DNA from: CAVVAL01 sp963740215
GTDB lineage: Bacteria; Actinomycetota; Actinomycetes; Mycobacteriales; Cryptosporangiaceae
NCBI GenBank assembly: GCA_963740215.1
Contig: CAVUDJ010000008.1
Span: forward strand, 62,001-126,000
Reading direction: 5' to 3'
Length of the DNA: 64,000 nt
This document shows positions 62,168 through 64,000 of the stretch, piece by piece (the first letter of the stretch is position 1; every line of letters begins with the position of its first letter). The translations under genes were made by a program, and so were the position numbers. Under the pieces are notes generated by a model. It worked only from the letters and a program-made list of their open reading frames with translations, was not told where the DNA came from and did not search any database.

Positions 62168-62420
62168 GGCACCGATCTCCTCACGCTCGCGTCGAGCACG
62201 TCGTCAGTCTCCGTGCCGGCTCAGCTGCCGTCATCGCCTGCTACGGGTGAGGTGCCTGCGGTGCGCTCCCGGACGGCCCCGGCCACAGCCCGCCCCGCCT
62301 GGTCATCCGCCTCGGATGATGACTCGCCGGGCCGCATGCGGGCACGGTGCTCCGGAGCGACAAGCCACCGCGTGCCGCGACCGCTGGGGCGCGGGCCGGA
62401 CGAGACGGCGAGGGCATCAC

Positions 62421-64000
62421 ATGAAGGACTATCCACGCATCGCGGACCACGGCTTGATCGGCGATCTGCAGACGGCCGCGCTCGTTGCCACCGACGGGTC
62501 GATCGACTGGTTCTGCTCGCCCCGGTTCGACTCCCCCAGCGTGTTCGGCGCGCTGCTGGACCGCCAGCGCGGCGGCCACTGCCGGATCGGTCCGGCGGCA
62601 GACGTCTTCGAAACCAAGCAGATGTACCTACCGGATACCGCGATCCTCATCACCCGGTTCCTCACCGAGGAGGGTGTCGGCGAGCTGGTCGACTTCATGC
62701 CGGCAACCAGCAGCACCGTCGCCACCGACAACCACCGGCTGGTGCGCATGATCCGCTGTGTGCGTGGCCGGATGACCTTCGAGGCGGAGATCGCGCCCCG
62801 CTTCGACTATGGCCGCAGGCCGCACAAGGTGCAGGTCACCGAGGCCGGTGCTGTGTTCAGCAGCGACGGCGCCGAGCTGACCGCGCACATGGTCCGCGAG
62901 CCGGACGACGAGCACCTGGCGACTCCGAACGTCGTCGAGCCCGGAGACGTGCATACTTCAGCGACTCTGCGGGCCGGGCAGGTGCGTGGGTTCATGCTGG
63001 AGACCGCGGCCGACGGCCCGCCGCGCGAGGTGCGGCCCGCGGAGGTGCAGCGGTTGTTCGAGGACACCGCCCGCTTCTGGCGCTCGTGGCTGTCCCAGTC
63101 CACCTACACCGGACGGTGGCGGGAGATGCTCGAACGGTCGGCGATCACGCTGAAACTGCTGACCTACGCCCCAACCGGCGGGCTGGTGGCCGCGCCGACG
63201 GCCGGATTGCCCGAACAGGTCGGCGGCGAGCGCAACTGGGACTACCGCTACACGTGGATCCGGGACGCGTCGTTCTCGGTCTACGCCCTGCTCGGCATGG
63301 GCTTCACCGAGGAGGCGGCGGCCTTCGGCCGCTGGTTGCTGGACCGCGTCGACGAACGCGCCGGGGGCAGCTCGGGGCCGTTGAACATCATGTACCGGGT
63401 CGACGGCTCCTCCGACCTCGCCGAGGAGGTCATCGAGCAGTGGGAGGGCTACCGCGGCTCGTATCCGGTCCGCATCGGCAACGCCGCCGGCGACCAGCTG
63501 CAGCTCGACATCTACGGCGAGGCGCTGGACAGCGTCTACTACGGCGACCGGCGCGGCCTCCAGGTCGGCCACCAGGGCTGGGCCGCGGTGAGCACGATCG
63601 TCGACTGGCTCGCCGAGCACTGGGACCAGCCCGAGGAGGGCATCTGGGAGACCCGAGGCGGCCGCAAGGACTTCACCTACGGGCGGCTGATGAGCTGGGT
63701 CGCGTTCGACCGCGCGATCCGGCTCGCGACCGGCCGCGGCGCGCCCCGCGCCGCTGGAGCGCTGGATCGCCGCGCGCGACGCGATCTATGCCCAGATCAT
63801 GAGCCGTGGCTGGAACACCGATCGGCAGGCGTTCGTCCAGCACTACGACGACCAGGTCCTGGACTCGTCGCTGCTGCGCATGTCGAGCCTCGGCTTCATC
63901 GCCCCGCAGGATCCGATGTGGCTCTCGACGTTGCGGGCGATGGACTCGGAGCTGGTCACCGACAGCCTGGTCTACCGCTACGACCCGGGTGCCTCCCCGG
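62421..64000 (+). CDS. glycoside hydrolase family 15 protein (trehalase/glucoamylase type; frameshifted, cut by window end)
   Basis: A GH15 enzyme whose first 526 or so residues are visible. The N-terminal beta-sandwich starts I-A-D-H-G-L-I-G-D-L-Q-T-A-A-L-V and D-G-S-I-D-W-F-C; the (alpha/alpha)6 barrel has E-R-N-W-D-Y-R-Y-T-W-I-R-D-A-S-F and L-N-I-M-Y-R-V-D-G. A frameshift near 63745 moves to P-L-E-R-W-I-A-A-R-D-A-I, which stays open to the edge. The final catalytic glutamate is beyond the window. Actinomycete members of this subgroup hydrolyse trehalose or alpha-glucans in the cytosol; no signal peptide is seen. Confidence 0.9.
   Translation, partial: MKDYPRIADHGLIGDLQTAALVATDGSIDWFCSPRFDSPSVFGALLDRQRGGHCRIGPAADVFETKQMYLPDTAILITRFLTEEGVGELVDFMPATSSTVATDNHRLVRMIRCVRGRMTFEAEIAPRFDYGRRPHKVQVTEAGAVFSSDGAELTAHMVREPDDEHLATPNVVEPGDVHTSATLRAGQVRGFMLETAADGPPREVRPAEVQRLFEDTARFWRSWLSQSTYTGRWREMLERSAITLKLLTYAPTGGLVAAPTAGLPEQVGGERNWDYRYTWIRDASFSVYALLGMGFTEEAAAFGRWLLDRVDERAGGSSGPLNIMYRVDGSSDLAEEVIEQWEGYRGSYPVRIGNAAGDQLQLDIYGEALDSVYYGDRRGLQVGHQGWAAVSTIVDWLAEHWDQPEEGIWETRGGRKDFTYGRLMSWVAFDRAIRLATGRGAPRAAGALDRRARRDLCPDHEPWLEHRSAGVRPALRRPGPGLVAAAHVEPRLHRPAGSDVALDVAGDGLGAGHRQPGLPLRPGCLP

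Noticed and set aside
61250..63802. Very long plus-strand open frame over the DUF2252 and GH15 genes
   Set aside because: It crosses two genuine genes in other frames and has no recognisable domain.

Overview
The window is about 70% G+C, with gene starts on ATG, GTG and TTG, many 4-base ATGA/GTGA stop-start overlaps, LacI/IclR/ECF regulators, DUF574-type methyltransferases and IdeR/DmdR-type iron boxes. All of this points to a chromosomal segment of a soil-type actinomycete; the family cannot be fixed from the sequence alone. No rRNA, tRNA, CRISPR array, phage module or transposase was recognised.

Layout. 0-0.7 kb: an ECF41-type sigma factor (cut by the window edge) with its carboxymuconolactone-decarboxylase-like partner. 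1-3.4 kb: a membrane protein and a ferric-reductase-like flavocytochrome, both frameshifted. 3.6-11.1 kb: a quaternary-ammonium (OpuC/ProU-type) ABC importer headed by an IclR regulator, divergent from an aromatic-amino-acid-lyase-family enzyme; next to it a cysteine-dioxygenase-like cupin and an amidohydrolase under a divergent LacI regulator with palindromic operators. This looks like a catabolic region for one or two related small molecules. 11.1-17 kb: LacI, a VOC protein, a BrnT-like/RHH toxin-antitoxin pair, a cassette of very small genes, a winged-helix regulator with a membrane protein, and the radical SAM enzyme AmrS. 17.3-22.9 kb: a secreted alpha-amylase, a close homologue of the bacterial ethylene-forming enzyme, and small proteins.

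22.9-37.7 kb is the centrepiece: two iron-box-controlled minus-strand operons. The upstream one (37.6 to 26.8 kb) encodes an acetyltransferase, diaminobutyrate aminotransferase, diaminobutyrate decarboxylase, N-hydroxylase, MFS exporter, two IucA/IucC synthetases and a glutamine-synthetase-like ligase. The downstream one (26.7 to 22.9 kb) encodes a FecCD/FepDGC-type importer with its lipoprotein. The enzyme set equals rhizobactin/schizokinen biosynthesis (1,3-diaminopropane, N-hydroxylation, N-acetylation, condensation with citrate), plus an unexplained ligase.

38-49 kb: a YciI/DGPF protein with its ECF42 sigma factor, a secreted CAP protein, an OsmC-like protein, a VOC protein, phosphoglucomutase, a GGDEF-EAL protein with two DUF574 methyltransferases, and propionyl-CoA synthetase. 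49.3-53.5 kb: a KimA-like K+ transporter followed by KdpD- and KdpE-like genes, all carrying many single-base frameshifts. 53.7-64 kb: a secreted Ig-like protein, a LexA-family repressor, a MalT-type LuxR regulator, a SulP transporter, a DUF2252 protein and a GH15 enzyme cut by the window end.

Two things cut across the window. First, five copies of a 62-68 bp palindrome-ended intergenic repeat occur in both orientations; two copies 46 kb apart are identical over 68 bp. Second, at least ten conserved genes carry single-base frameshifts, some at homopolymer runs, so sequencing indels are likely and these genes should not be taken as truly inactive without re-sequencing.
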